DNA of 64,000 nt from Anaerolineales bacterium (GCA_014379595.1 JACMLM010000071.1:62001-126000); one strand, 5' to 3'; positions 23,010 to 31,950 are shown, counted from the stretch's first letter. The notes: generated from the sequence alone by a model not told the origin. Program-made: numbers and translations.

Positions 23010-24591
23010 CCAAATCATTTTGAATATTTTTCAACAGTTCTTCTGTTTGTTTTTTCAAGTGTAACTTATCTGTGATGGACATGACTATTTTGAAGTCTGA
23101 CTCGGCTTTTTGAGTTTCGCCAAGCGCTGCATATGATTTTCCGCGGCCTAAATACAAACGCGATTCTTTTGGCAGCAATTCAATTGCACGGGTGTAATCA
23201 GTAATTGCTTTGTCGTGTACATTATTGATCCGATAGGCATCCGCGCGGCCTTGATAGGCATATGCTGAATGCGGACTTTTTAAAATCGCTCTTCCATAAT
23301 AATCTTCGGCCCACTCAAGATTATTTTCATAGACGATCATATTGAGATCGGTCATCACCAAAGAGTCTTTTTCGGAGAGACTCAAAGCCAGGTCCTGATC
23401 TTTATGCGCGGCTTCAAAATCTCCAACTCTGAAATGTGCAATCGAGCGAATGAGATAAAACAACCAGGTTTGCGGTGAATAAGAAATAGCCTTGTTTAAT
23501 TCAGCCAAAGCTGGCTGATATTCCTTTTTATCCAGAAAAACAGATCCACGGTCAAAATAGGGAATCGCCCAGGTTGGGCTAATTTCCTGGGTGCGGGCAA
23601 ACAAGTTCAGGGCCGCATCATAATTCTTTTCCATCGAATAGATCTCACCGCGAAGCTGTAATGCAAAAATATTCGTCGGAGAAAATTTTAAAGCACGTTC
23701 TATATCTGCAGCGGCTCTTTCTTTTTGCAGGATATTCAATAAACAGGCAGCTCGCGCCAGATAATGATTCGCATTTTGCGGTTCGCGGTCAATATCTCGT
23801 GTGTAATACTGGGCGGCACGTTCAAAGTCACCTTGCAAATAATAATAGCCTGCGCGTTTAAAGAAATAATTGACTCCTAAATTGACCCAATGAAGGGCCG
23901 AACGGTTGAGCGTGCCCATCGCAAATGCGATCAAGATACAGGAGGCTAGCAAAACATAATCGCGTGTGACCAGACCCAATATGATCAAGCCTATTAAGAT
24001 AGGAATGCTGACGATAAGCGTAATCAAATCTGCTTTTGATTTTCCAAAGAACATTTCCATTGCGGCATGCAGAATGTTACCGCCATCCAGTGGATAGATT
24101 GGCAGTAGATTGAATACGACCAGAATCACATTGACAAAAGCGAGTGAAAAAAATAATCGGGTAAACGCTTGTGCCCAAAGCAGATTGGATACGCCAATAT
24201 CGCGCGGTACGAATGAATATAAGAGCATATATGCGATCACGAATAAAAACCCCAGGAACATATTAACAAGCGGACCTGCTGCAAAGATGGCAAGATTATC
24301 AACAGGCCTTTCAGCTTTACGGCTCAAGCTGGTGAAACCACCCAACAACCAGAGGACAATATTCTTTACTTCCACACCTACAAGCTTCGCGGCTAGCGCA
24401 TGACCTAGCTCATGTAGGAAAATGCAAGAGACGAATCCCAGCAACCATGAAAACGCGATCACTACTCCATGAAAGTCTACTGGACGAAAGATGTAATAAG
24501 TAACGGGCAACATGAACAACATGGAAAAATGCAGACGGATTTCCATCCCACGAATGCGCCCAACAAGCCATGAAGATGACAGCCATTTCAT
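22999..24591 (-). CDS. Site-2-protease-like M50 membrane protease fused to TPR repeats
   Basis: 530 residues. Zinc motif CIFLHELGHALAAKL (H60, E61, H64) and the third-ligand motif LLPIYPLDGGNIL (D169) define an intramembrane metalloprotease, with about six membrane helices up to residue 245. Residues about 255-520 are seven or so TPR units (for example YYYLQGDFERAAQYYTRDIDREP, AYQGRADAYRINNVHDKAI). M50 enzymes cleave membrane-bound regulators; the TPR tail probably recruits substrates (inference). The final codons and TAG stop come from a palindromic repeat. Confidence 0.9.
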   Translation of the reverse strand: MKWLSSSWLVGRIRGMEIRLHFSMLFMLPVTYYIFRPVDFHGVVIAFSWLLGFVSCIFLHELGHALAAKLVGVEVKNIVLWLLGGFTSLSRKAERPVDNLAIFAAGPLVNMFLGFLFVIAYMLLYSFVPRDIGVSNLLWAQAFTRLFFSLAFVNVILVVFNLLPIYPLDGGNILHAAMEMFFGKSKADLITLIVSIPILIGLIILGLVTRDYVLLASCILIAFAMGTLNRSALHWVNLGVNYFFKRAGYYYLQGDFERAAQYYTRDIDREPQNANHYLARAACLLNILQKERAAADIERALKFSPTNIFALQLRGEIYSMEKNYDAALNLFARTQEISPTWAIPYFDRGSVFLDKKEYQPALAELNKAISYSPQTWLFYLIRSIAHFRVGDFEAAHKDQDLALSLSEKDSLVMTDLNMIVYENNLEWAEDYYGRAILKSPHSAYAYQGRADAYRINNVHDKAITDYTRAIELLPKESRLYLGRGKSYAALGETQKAESDFKIVMSITDKLHLKKQTEELLKNIQNDLVVE

Positions 24592-24630
24592 AACGAATTA
24601 TCTACCATCTTCAAAAGCATGATCCTATAT

Positions 24631-25254
24631 TTACTTCCGCCCAAAATCCGCAGGATTCTCACCCCACAATTTTGTTTCCCATTTCATGATCTTATCTTCG
24701 GGGAGTTCATTCTCTGCCAGCCAATTTTCCGCGCTGTGAATGAGAGCAAAGAGCAAAGCATTCTTTGGGGTGTGCTTAAGTTTTGTCTTGCACACACCCG
24801 TCATCACCCATGTGATGGCATTCTCGGAATCGGAATAAATGGGAACATGTGAATTATGCTTGAACTGCCATGTGAGCGCATGAACAATGGCAAGGAATTC
24901 GCCTACATTATTCGTCCCCTGTTCATATGGACCTGTACGAAATATTTGCTCGCTTGTATCTGTGATCACACCGCGATATTCAAGTTTGCCAGGTGAGCCA
25001 TTACAAGCTGCATCTACACAAATGGACGGGATCACAGGTTGTGTACTGGCTGTTTTCCATTTTCCGTGTGAGGCAGGTTTCCCTTTATATTGATCATACT
25101 TGGCAAGGAACGCGGCTTCAGCTTCCTTATTACTGTCAAAGGCTTTATATTGCGCGCCAACAAAGCCTTTCACTTGTTTTTCACATTCCGCCCACGAAGT
25201 GAAAATGCCTGTCTTGCGACCTTTCCAAACGACGTAATATTTTTGCTTTGCCAC
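24631..25254 (-). CDS. rnhA: Ribonuclease HI with N-terminal viroplasmin domain
   Basis: 207 residues. The N-terminal MAKQKYYVVWKGRKTGIFTS and CEKQVKGFVGAQYKAF form a caulimovirus-viroplasmin (RNA/DNA hybrid binding) domain, as in eukaryotic-type RNase H1. The RNase H core follows with SICVDAACNGSPG (Asp), GTNNVGEFLAIVHAL (Glu) and PIYSDSENAITWV (Asp). It removes RNA from RNA/DNA hybrids. This architecture is common in Chloroflexi and Firmicutes. The core is shorter and more divergent than E. coli RNase HI, so symbol use is by function. Confidence 0.85.
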   Translation of the reverse strand: MAKQKYYVVWKGRKTGIFTSWAECEKQVKGFVGAQYKAFDSNKEAEAAFLAKYDQYKGKPASHGKWKTASTQPVIPSICVDAACNGSPGKLEYRGVITDTSEQIFRTGPYEQGTNNVGEFLAIVHALTWQFKHNSHVPIYSDSENAITWVMTGVCKTKLKHTPKNALLFALIHSAENWLAENELPEDKIMKWETKLWGENPADFGRK

Positions 25255-25322
25255 ACATCAATTTTACATCAAAGACATGTTCTCATGGATTCGATTACGA
25301 TAATCAGCTTTCAATTTATTCC

Positions 25323-25350
25323 TTGACAAAACTTTCAAACCACGTAGAAT
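25323..25350 (+). promoter_or_regulatory. Promoter upstream of a candidate structured RNA
   Basis: TTGACA (25323-25328), 16 bases, TAGAAT (25345-25350). It is followed by a hairpin-rich non-coding segment with a terminator rather than by a gene start. Confidence 0.65.
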
Positions 25351-25356
25351 AACGAC

Positions 25357-25544
25357 CTATCTTATGAAAACATTCAACTTTTGCTCCTGTCTATGGCGGG
25401 GTTCGTAACCACCGCCTGAGACTTTCATCAACAACAAGCAGTCAACGACTCAGGATAGTGGAACGGCCTCCGCGCACAAATCATCCCTGCGCAGGATTGT
25501 TCGCTGTCCTTTTGTTTTATGTTGACTGCTTTTTTATTTTTTCT
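25357..25544 (+). ncRNA. Candidate structured RNA or attenuated leader
   Basis: Two hairpin domains follow the promoter. Domain 1 (25389-25422) pairs gtct/agac and ggcgg/ccgcc around gttcgtaac. Domain 2 is a long compound hairpin: aagcagtcaac (25436-25446) with gttgactgctt (25521-25531), aggatagtg (25452-25460) with cgctgtcct (25502-25510) including G-U pairs, and an inner gcgca/tgcgc stem. A T tract (25531-25543) follows, so domain 2 doubles as a terminator. No coding frame with a ribosome binding site fits. I match it to no RNA family; it may be a stand-alone small RNA or a leader of the sulfurtransferase gene. Confidence 0.5.
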
Positions 25545-25553
25545 TGCCTACGA

Positions 25554-25641
25554 GTGCGTCGCACCTTACTTAATGAGATCAAATCAATCGAAAAGATTTT
25601 GCTGATTAATGAGATAAATCAACCCGTCTGGTGCGACGCAC
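25554..25641 (+). repeat. Inverted repeat with 12-bp arms before the sulfurtransferase gene
   Basis: gtgcgtcgcacc (25554-25565) and ggtgcgacgcac (25630-25641) are perfect complements 64 bases apart. Each arm is itself nearly palindromic. It looks like another dispersed element. Confidence 0.75.
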
Positions 25642-25680
25642 CCACATGCAAATCATCACATCAAAAAGGAAACTTTAATC

Positions 25681-26520
25681 ATGTCTTACGCACATCCCGA
25701 ATATCTGGTCGATACCGAATGGGTCGCCAATCATCTTAAAGATGCAAACGTCCGCATTATCGAATCAGACGAAGATCCGCTTTTGTACTCAATCGGTCAC
25801 GTTGAAGGCGCGGTGCAGGTGGATTGGTTCAGTACATTACAGCATCCATTACGCCGCGATTTTCTCACCAAGGAACAATTCGAAGAAGTCGCGTCCAAGC
25901 TTGGCATTACCAACGACACCACCGTCGTCTTTTATGGTGACAAGTCCAATTGGTTTGCAGCTTATGCGCTTTGGCTATTTCAATATTACGGCCATCAGAA
26001 TGTCAAGATCATGAATGGCGGGCGCATTAAATGGGAGCAGGAAAAACGCCCTCTCGTGAAGGATGTCCCCTCGTATGCTCCAACAACTTACAAGGCGAAA
26101 GATGCGGATAAATCCATTCGCGCATTTCGTGATGACGTCTTCAAGCAACTCGATCAGAAGAAACCTTTGGTGGATGTCCGCTCTCCAAAAGAATATTCTG
26201 GCGAATTAACTCACATGCCCGCTTATCCGCAGGAAGGTGCGACTCGCGCTGGGCATATTCCCACTGCTGTGAGCATTCCCTGGGCGCAGGCAGTTAACGA
26301 AGCTGATGCAACGTTCAAGACTCCCGAAGAACTGCGTGCCCTCTACGAGGGAAAGAATATCAAAGCTGACGGAGATATCATCGCGTACTGCCGTATTGGT
26401 GAGCGCTCTTCATTAACATGGTTCGTGTTGAAATACCTGCTCGGTTATCCAACGGTCAAGAACTATGATGGTTCATGGACTGAATGGGGCAACTTGGTAG
26501 ATGCTCCGATAGAGAAATAA
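25681..26520 (+). CDS. sseA: Thiosulfate/3-mercaptopyruvate sulfurtransferase
   Basis: 279 residues in two rhodanese domains; the second is active with the persulfide cysteine C237 in [15 protein letters not shown], the loop found in actinobacterial CysA-type thiosulfate sulfurtransferases. The first contains [17 protein letters not shown] and lacks the Cys. Ribosome binding site aaaagga precedes ATG 25681. The SufE-like gene follows after one small palindrome, a pairing that suggests persulfide transfer to Fe-S assembly (inference). A structured RNA candidate and an inverted repeat lie upstream. Confidence 0.9.
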   Translation: MSYAHPEYLVDTEWVANHLKDANVRIIESDEDPLLYSIGHVEGAVQVDWFSTLQHPLRRDFLTKEQFEEVASKLGITNDTTVVFYGDKSNWFAAYALWLFQYYGHQNVKIMNGGRIKWEQEKRPLVKDVPSYAPTTYKAKDADKSIRAFRDDVFKQLDQKKPLVDVRSPKEYSGELTHMPAYPQEGATRAGHIPTAVSIPWAQAVNEADATFKTPEELRALYEGKNIKADGDIIAYCRIGERSSLTWFVLKYLLGYPTVKNYDGSWTEWGNLVDAPIEK

Positions 26521-26528
26521 TTTTTTTC

Positions 26529-26556
26529 GTAGGGGCGGATAGTTATCCGCCCCTAC
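26529..26556 (+). repeat. Short perfect palindrome (gtaggggcggata family)
   Basis: gtaggggcggata (26529-26541) and tatccgcccctac (26544-26556) form a 13-bp stem with a two-base loop in the gap between the sulfurtransferase and SufE genes. T-rich flank is on the 5' side only, so it is a weak terminator at best on the + strand. Confidence 0.85.
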
Positions 26557-26566
26557 ACAAAATATC

Positions 26567-27013
26567 ATGACCTTACCTACCAAATTGCAAGAGATCGTAG
26601 ACGACATCGCAAGCATGAGCCGCGAAGAAAAATTAGAGACTCTGATCGCCTACGCAGAGTCTTTTCCACCGCTTCCTGAGCGCCTTAAAGGTGAACGCGA
26701 AAAAATGGAAGCTGTGCCTGAATGCATGACCCCCGTTTTTCTAATGGCTGAAAAACAACCCGATGGCGGCTTGATTTTTCACTTTGACATTCCACCCCAA
26801 TCCCCAACTGTGCGCGGACTTGCCTCCATTCTCGCAAATGGATTAAATGGCAGCAAGCCTGAAGAAATTATTCTTGTTCCATCAGATTTCTATCACCCCA
26901 TGAATCTACAAGAAGCCGTCTCGCAACAACGCCTGAATGGTTTTATAGGTGTGCTGTCACATATGAAGCAAGTAGCAGTTAATTTTATAGAAAATAAAAC
27001 AGCTCCCGAATAA
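26567..27013 (+). CDS. sufE: SufE-family Fe-S assembly protein
   Basis: 148 residues. The sulfur-accepting cysteine is C53 in AVPECMTPVFL; preceding LPERLKGEREKME and later SPTVRGLASILANGLNGS are family motifs. SufE accepts sulfur from a cysteine desulfurase, and actinobacteria also place it next to a rhodanese as here. ATG 26567 starts directly after a dispersed palindrome without a clear ribosome binding site, so coupling to the sulfurtransferase is uncertain. Its last codons form the 5' arm of the terminator. Confidence 0.9.
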   Translation: MTLPTKLQEIVDDIASMSREEKLETLIAYAESFPPLPERLKGEREKMEAVPECMTPVFLMAEKQPDGGLIFHFDIPPQSPTVRGLASILANGLNGSKPEEIILVPSDFYHPMNLQEAVSQQRLNGFIGVLSHMKQVAVNFIENKTAPE

Positions 27014-27031
27014 ATGGAGCTGTTTTATTTT
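26991..27031. terminator. Bidirectional terminator after sufE
   Basis: A perfect 16-bp stem, aaaataaaacagctcc (26991-27006) with ggagctgttttatttt (27016-27031). The 5' arm lies within the sufE coding region; the other flank serves the convergent lipoprotein gene. Confidence 0.93.
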
Positions 27032-27044
27032 ATTAATAAATTTA

Positions 27045-27977
27045 TTACTTCACAATTAATTTCACCGCATCCATCGCCAGCCATGAACCATCTGCGGCAC
27101 TAATATCCTGTAATTCAAGATAAATCGTTGTGCCTGCGGGAATACCTTCCAAAGTAAATGTTTCGTTGAATGTACCGGGGGCGCCTAAATCAGGTGCACT
27201 GACTGCAACGGGGCCAGCAGCAATTTGATTCCCAACTTCATCATAAATGAAATAAGATAAATTATTTTCAAACGGAGCAGTGCTCACATTGCCTGACACT
27301 TGTAAGCTGCCTGTGACTTCTGCTCCGTTTATAGGAGATGTAATTTCAATGACGCGTTTTGTTCCATCTGGTGTAGCAGTTGTGTAATTCACCATCCGCA
27401 ATTGATTATTTGCCAGCACATAGCGGCGAGTAGTGCCTAGCATGGGGCAGCAGCCTGCGTCTTCAAACCCGTGAGTGACTGCATCGAGAAAGACTTCGCC
27501 GTTTTCTATGCTCATCGAATTGATAATTGGGCGGTCATCGATCATTACTGAATATAAAAATACAGGCAACCCGTTTACATTTGAATAGATGGTAAGGAAT
27601 CCAAACTGACCTGTGCCGCCATAATTCTCAAAAAAGATCGCGGCTGCTTCATTTATTCCGTCTCCGGTGAGGTCACCAATGGAAATATATTCAGTTACAC
27701 CCGCATAGGCAAAGTCGAGCGAGGTGGGATCTGTGCCTTGTTGATATTGACCATCGGTCAACTGTATGACTGTATGCTGTTCCTGTACACCAAGTTGATA
27801 CTGCACATTCTTGAGCTGATCTACTGTCAGTTGCTGAATAGGTGGAATCTCTGTCGGCGCAAGAGTTGCTTCTTGAACAGGAACAGTTGTCGGGTTGGTA
27901 GAAGCGGTTGGTAATCCACAGGCGAGTGTGGTCAGTGTTAATATCAAAAAAAGTTTGGCAAAATTCTTGTAGATCAA
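27045..27977 (-). CDS. Lipoprotein with Ig-like C-terminal domain
   Basis: 310 residues. Lipobox LTTLACG near residue 20, then a Thr/Pro linker. A central domain has SIGDLTGDGINEAAAIFFENYGG, an integrin-like Asp/Gly calcium loop. The C-terminal 100 residues (VIEITSPINGAEVTGSLQVSG onward) resemble the Gmad2 immunoglobulin-like domain of spore-germination and cell-surface proteins. No enzyme motif. It lies directly downstream of another lipoprotein on the same strand, with which it may be cotranscribed. Confidence 0.75.
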   Translation of the reverse strand: MIYKNFAKLFLILTLTTLACGLPTASTNPTTVPVQEATLAPTEIPPIQQLTVDQLKNVQYQLGVQEQHTVIQLTDGQYQQGTDPTSLDFAYAGVTEYISIGDLTGDGINEAAAIFFENYGGTGQFGFLTIYSNVNGLPVFLYSVMIDDRPIINSMSIENGEVFLDAVTHGFEDAGCCPMLGTTRRYVLANNQLRMVNYTTATPDGTKRVIEITSPINGAEVTGSLQVSGNVSTAPFENNLSYFIYDEVGNQIAAGPVAVSAPDLGAPGTFNETFTLEGIPAGTTIYLELQDISAADGSWLAMDAVKLIVK

Positions 27978-27991
27978 AATTTTATCTCCTG

Positions 27992-29074
27992 TTATTCAAT
28001 TGTGAATGTGGAAAAAATACTGGAAAGTTTTTCAAGGATGGCATCCCTATCAAACTCGGCAACTGTGCCAGCTGGATAATTGCCAACATTTGTAGAGTGC
28101 ATAAAGTAGATCACTTCATAGCATCTATTTTTATGAACCGTTCGGTAAATTTCCTGTTGATAGTAGTTGCCTGCCCCTGCACCATCGGAAGTGCTATGAA
28201 CAAACGTTAATCCATTGATAACTTCATCACCAAGGATTTGCTCAAAACCGCCTCCGCTTTCATATGGCTCAGTACAAGTGGATACAATTTGCGAATCTGC
28301 TGAAGAGCTGACAAATAAATAGGCTTCGCTTAGATTCGTTTTTTCGTAAGATTTAGAATCGATCAAGTGGAGTGTCAACTCGGGAGGGATCTTGTAATTG
28401 CCATAGACAGGAATCGAAGGAGCAAAAGTATCGGGGTAGGTTAATGAAATACCAGATATAGGGTTTGTGTATTGAAAATATTGAATATCTTTCCCAGGCG
28501 GATTGATCGCGACACGTAGAACAAATTCAAGCACACTCAAATCGCTATCCGTTGTGAGCGTTATAGAATAATCTTGTGAAGAAGGCAGGGCACCGCGCCA
28601 AAACATACAGGCCGTATCTGGCAGTTGCGGGCAAAGAACAGTTCCATCTGCGCCTTTAATATCTAAATAAACGTATCCCCAATTACCATCAGGCACTTGA
28701 GGAAGAACAGAAACAGACATGATCTGTCCCTTCATCGCATTAACGGTATATGTCTTGCTAGTGCCTGTCTCGAGACTATCTGCAATATCACCATACGTTC
28801 CATTGGCGGCAAATTGAATTGTATTTGATGCACCAGATAGCACAACAGGAGCCGCAAGAGTGGGAGTATCTTCAGTGGGTTGAATTACAGCTTGAGTTTC
28901 CTCAGTAAAAGTGGGGACAGGAGTGAATTGAACAGATTCAGTAGGTAAAGATGTATCGTCAATTGCTGCTTGTGCAGGAGTAGATGTTGGCGCAGCACAA
29001 GCAGTAATAAATAAAGAAAAAAGAAAGCTTGTACTGAGCAAGGTCGAGGTATAGAAAGATATATTCTTTTTCAT
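27992..29074 (-). CDS. Lipoprotein of unknown function
   Basis: 360 residues. Signal peptide ending in lipobox LFITACA, Thr/Pro/Gln-rich linker to about residue 75, then a beta-rich domain (TIQFAANGTYGDIADSLE, GQIMSVSVLPQVPDG) similar to pre-peptidase C-terminal or glycan-binding sandwiches, and a second domain from about residue 200 beginning YTNPISGISLTYPDTF. No catalytic residues are evident. Fourteen bases separate its stop from the next lipoprotein start, suggesting an operon. Confidence 0.7.
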   Translation of the reverse strand: MKKNISFYTSTLLSTSFLFSLFITACAAPTSTPAQAAIDDTSLPTESVQFTPVPTFTEETQAVIQPTEDTPTLAAPVVLSGASNTIQFAANGTYGDIADSLETGTSKTYTVNAMKGQIMSVSVLPQVPDGNWGYVYLDIKGADGTVLCPQLPDTACMFWRGALPSSQDYSITLTTDSDLSVLEFVLRVAINPPGKDIQYFQYTNPISGISLTYPDTFAPSIPVYGNYKIPPELTLHLIDSKSYEKTNLSEAYLFVSSSADSQIVSTCTEPYESGGGFEQILGDEVINGLTFVHSTSDGAGAGNYYQQEIYRTVHKNRCYEVIYFMHSTNVGNYPAGTVAEFDRDAILEKLSSIFSTFTIE

Positions 29075-29106
29075 TTGATCTCCATAAGTGGGTTTGCATG
29101 TTTTAA

Positions 29107-29174
29107 AGTTGACAAGTTAGAAGGTTACAAACAAGTCAACTTGCAAACTTTCCAACGTTTAAACCTTCTAACTT
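29107..29174 (+). repeat. Inverted repeat overlapping the thiolase gene end
   Basis: aagttagaaggtt (29114-29126) and aaccttctaactt (29162-29174) are perfect 13-bp complements; gttgac and gtcaac further pair. The right arm contains the TAG stop codon of the minus-strand thiolase gene. Confidence 0.88.
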
Positions 29175-30379
29175 AAAAACTCAATAACCGTGGCTTCACC
29201 CTGACCAACACCCACACATAATGTGGCGATGCCATATTTCACGTTGCCGCGATTCTTCATTTCATGCACAAGTGTAGTGATGAGACGCGCACCCGAACAG
29301 CCGAGTGGATGTCCGATGGCGATTGCGCCGCCATTAACGTTGACGAGTTCAGGGTCAATACTCAAGTCTTCGATGACTGCCAGAGATTGAACAGCAAAGG
29401 CTTCATTTAATTCCAACAGTCCAATATCTTTTATGGTTAGCCCTGCGCGTTCAAGAGCTTTCTTCGTGGCGGGGATGGGACCGTATCCCATTACACGCGG
29501 TGGCACACCAGAAGAAGCAGAAGTCACAATACGTGCCAAAGGCTTGAGATTCAACGCGTTCGCTTTTTCTTCGCTCATTATTAACAAGGCACATGCTCCA
29601 TCATTTAATCCAGACGAATTTCCAGCGGTGACAGTTCCACCCTCTTTGGCAAAAGCGGGCTTGAGCTTGCCCAGGCTTTCCATTGTTGTATCACGGCGCG
29701 GACGTTCATCTGTATCCACGATCTTTGGGTCGCCTTTCTTCTGTTGAATGGAAACAGGGATGATCTCTTGTTTGAATCTACCTGAATCAATTGCAGCAAT
29801 TGCTCGTTGATGTGAACGCAGTGAAAACGCATCCTGTTTCTCTCGCGTGATATGCGGACGTTCCTTTGCGATATTTTCGGCGGTCTCCCCCATCGAATCT
29901 GTGCCATGCATCTCTTTCATTTTTGGATTCGGATAACGCCATCCCAAAGCTGTATCCCATGCAGTGAGATTGCCGAATGAAAATCCCGCTTCTGCTTTTG
30001 GAATTGAATAGGGTGCGCGGCTCATGGATTCGACTCCGCCCGCGATGTATACATCTCCCTCTCCTGCCTTGATCGCACGAGCAGCTTGATTAATGGCATT
30101 CAAACCTGAAGCACATAAACGATTGACTGTTACGCCGCTTACTTCAACGGGCAGACCCGCAAGCAACGCGGCCATACGTGCCACATTACGATTATCTTCA
30201 CCAGCCTGATTAGCGCAGCCAAGAAAAACTTCTTCGATGAGATTCGAGTCAAGCTTATTGCGTTGGATAATCTCTTTTATAACGAGAGCAGCTAAATCGT
30301 CAGGGCGAACCGATGCGAGTGTTCCTCCCAATGCTCCAATCGGTGTGCGGATCGCATCAATGATGACAGGGTTTTTCAT
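29168..30379 (-). CDS. Acetyl-CoA acyltransferase (thiolase)
   Basis: 403 residues. Active-site cysteine in [15 protein letters not shown] (about C91), catalytic His in [17 protein letters not shown] and second Cys in [33 protein letters not shown] is typical of the PcaF/PaaJ-like 3-oxoadipyl-CoA thiolase branch, but substrate assignment within thiolases is unreliable. Start ATG 30379 has ggagaatc upstream. The TAG stop is provided by a dispersed repeat. No other beta-oxidation gene adjoins. Confidence 0.92.
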   Translation of the reverse strand: MKNPVIIDAIRTPIGALGGTLASVRPDDLAALVIKEIIQRNKLDSNLIEEVFLGCANQAGEDNRNVARMAALLAGLPVEVSGVTVNRLCASGLNAINQAARAIKAGEGDVYIAGGVESMSRAPYSIPKAEAGFSFGNLTAWDTALGWRYPNPKMKEMHGTDSMGETAENIAKERPHITREKQDAFSLRSHQRAIAAIDSGRFKQEIIPVSIQQKKGDPKIVDTDERPRRDTTMESLGKLKPAFAKEGGTVTAGNSSGLNDGACALLIMSEEKANALNLKPLARIVTSASSGVPPRVMGYGPIPATKKALERAGLTIKDIGLLELNEAFAVQSLAVIEDLSIDPELVNVNGGAIAIGHPLGCSGARLITTLVHEMKNRGNVKYGIATLCVGVGQGEATVIEFLS

Positions 30380-30439
30380 TTTGATTCTCCGAATATTGTA
30401 TTCAATTTTATTTTACCACCAGCAATTTTTGGTATTCCC

Positions 30440-30480
30440 TTGACAAGCCCGATAAAAGAAAGTATAGTACTAGTACTATA
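30440..30480 (+). promoter_or_regulatory. padR promoter with palindromic operator
   Basis: TTGACA (30440-30445), 17 bases, TATAGT (30463-30468). A perfect 18-bp palindrome TATAGTACTAGTACTATA (30463-30480) covers the -10 box and start site, the expected place for autorepression by the PadR protein encoded next. Confidence 0.85.
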
Positions 30481-30511
30481 TGATTAGTATCACAAAAACG
30501 GAGTGCTAATA

Positions 30512-31078
30512 ATGTCACTAAAACATGCCATCCTAGGCTTCTTATCTTTCAAGCCATTTTCAGGCTACGATCTCAAAAAAGCCTTCGATAATTCTGTGCG
30601 TCACTTTTGGCCCGCCAATCAAAGCCAAATCTACCGCACCCTCTCACAAATGACTGACGATGGCCTGGTCGAAAAAGAGGTCATCGAACGGGAAGAGCGG
30701 CTCGACATGAAAATTTATTCGATCACCAAAGCGGGCCGCTCCGAACTACATGATTGGCTTTCTACTCCCCTGCCTGAAAAAGATACGCGCGAGCCATTCC
30801 TCATTCAAGTATTTTTCGGCGGCAAATTATCAGATAAAGAATTATTGAATCTTTTGCATCATGAAAAAAAGATCGCAGAAGAAAACCTGATTACTTTTGA
30901 TGCCGTGCATCAGGCATCTACTGCACAGCCAAGCAGTATCAATGACCCGCGCGCATTCTTTCTTAGTATGCTCACACTAGAATATGGGATTAAAAGCAAT
31001 CGAGCTTTGCTTGAATGGTTGAACTCAGCCATTAAAAGAATTGAAACAAAAAATTACTCACTCAAGGAAATCAAATGA
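30512..31078 (+). CDS. PadR-family transcriptional regulator
   Basis: 188 residues from ATG 30512, with cggag 8 bases upstream (a GTG at 30503 lies inside that site). Winged-helix start KHAILGFLSFKPFSGYDLKKAFD and IYRTLSQMTDDGLVEKEV are classical PadR; the C-terminal helical half (Vir/PadR-C-type) starts near residue 90. It overlaps the next gene by ATGA, so it likely controls the CPBP membrane protease and itself through the palindrome in its promoter. The inducing ligand is unknown. Confidence 0.93.
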   Translation: MSLKHAILGFLSFKPFSGYDLKKAFDNSVRHFWPANQSQIYRTLSQMTDDGLVEKEVIEREERLDMKIYSITKAGRSELHDWLSTPLPEKDTREPFLIQVFFGGKLSDKELLNLLHHEKKIAEENLITFDAVHQASTAQPSSINDPRAFFLSMLTLEYGIKSNRALLEWLNSAIKRIETKNYSLKEIK

Positions 31079-31950
31079 ATAAACAAATTCGCAATATTAT
31101 TATCGTCGCGCTCTTCGCTGTTGGTGGCGGCTGGCTCGGTATCTGGCTCAATAACGTCACGGGCAACACCATGCCGCCCTTACAAAGTTTAGGTGCGCTG
31201 GTTTGGCTTACTTCTCCCGCACTGGCTGGAATTTTCCTGCGTGCCTTTGGCGGAGATGGCTGGAAGGATTCTGGCTTTGGATTGAATCTCCCTTCAGGCT
31301 GGAAGTGGTATCTGGTAGCGATCCTCGTTTATCCGCTCGTAGCCCTCTTAAGCTTCGGCCTGGCTCTCCCCCTCAAAGCGATCAGCGCGGACGGTTTTGC
31401 CACACAAGGCTTCAGCGCATACACATCTGCTGTTGGCATAATGTTTGTTGGATCGTTAATGAAAAATATCTTCGAAGAATTTGCATGGCGCGGCTATCTC
31501 ACTCCAAGACTGGACGCCGCAAAAATTCATCCGCTTTTGAATCATTTGATCGTTGGTGTTCTTTGGTGGTCATGGCATCTGCCCTACTATTATTACTTCC
31601 TCGACAAAACCATCCTCCAGGGCTTTATCCAAACCAGCCTGCCCATGTTCATTTTCATCGCCCTGATCGGAATATTCCCATCTGCTATTCTTTTTGGTGA
31701 ATTGCGGCTGGCGAGTAAATCGGTATGGCCTGTCTTCATTCTTCATAACCTCCTGAATGCTCTGAGCATGCCATTAGTTATAAATGGCTTCATCAAAATC
31801 AACGGCACGATGGGAACTATCTTCACTCCCACAAATGAAGGAATCGTCACATCCATTTTGTTAGGCGTGGCAGGACTGGCGCTCTATCAATATCGAACGA
31901 AAAGAGTGTTGCAAAATAAATTTTACGACTCCACTCATTTGATAATATGA
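31075..31950 (+). CDS. CPBP-family intramembrane metalloprotease
   Basis: 291 residues, about eight membrane segments. Motif 1 FEEFAWRGYLTPRL (EExxxR), motif 2 LWWSWHLPYYYYF (FxxxH-like) and motif 3 ILHNLLNAL give the Glu and His ligands of the CAAX/Abi-type glutamic protease family. ATGA overlap with padR shows translational coupling. Bacterial members serve in bacteriocin immunity or membrane-protein maturation; which applies here is unknown. Confidence 0.9.
   Translation: MNKQIRNIIIVALFAVGGGWLGIWLNNVTGNTMPPLQSLGALVWLTSPALAGIFLRAFGGDGWKDSGFGLNLPSGWKWYLVAILVYPLVALLSFGLALPLKAISADGFATQGFSAYTSAVGIMFVGSLMKNIFEEFAWRGYLTPRLDAAKIHPLLNHLIVGVLWWSWHLPYYYYFLDKTILQGFIQTSLPMFIFIALIGIFPSAILFGELRLASKSVWPVFILHNLLNALSMPLVINGFIKINGTMGTIFTPTNEGIVTSILLGVAGLALYQYRTKRVLQNKFYDSTHLII

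Noticed and set aside
25452-25475. T-box riboswitch (gtggaacggcctccgcg looks like the antiterminator bulge)
   Set aside because: There is no Stem I with its conserved bulges or specifier loop in the short upstream segment, and the gtggaac sequence lies inside a different stable stem. I keep it only as an unassigned structured RNA.
25458-25739. 93-residue frame overlapping the structured RNA and the sulfurtransferase start
   Set aside because: It runs through the terminator T tract and an inverted repeat, has no ribosome binding site, and overlaps the well-supported sulfurtransferase gene in another frame.
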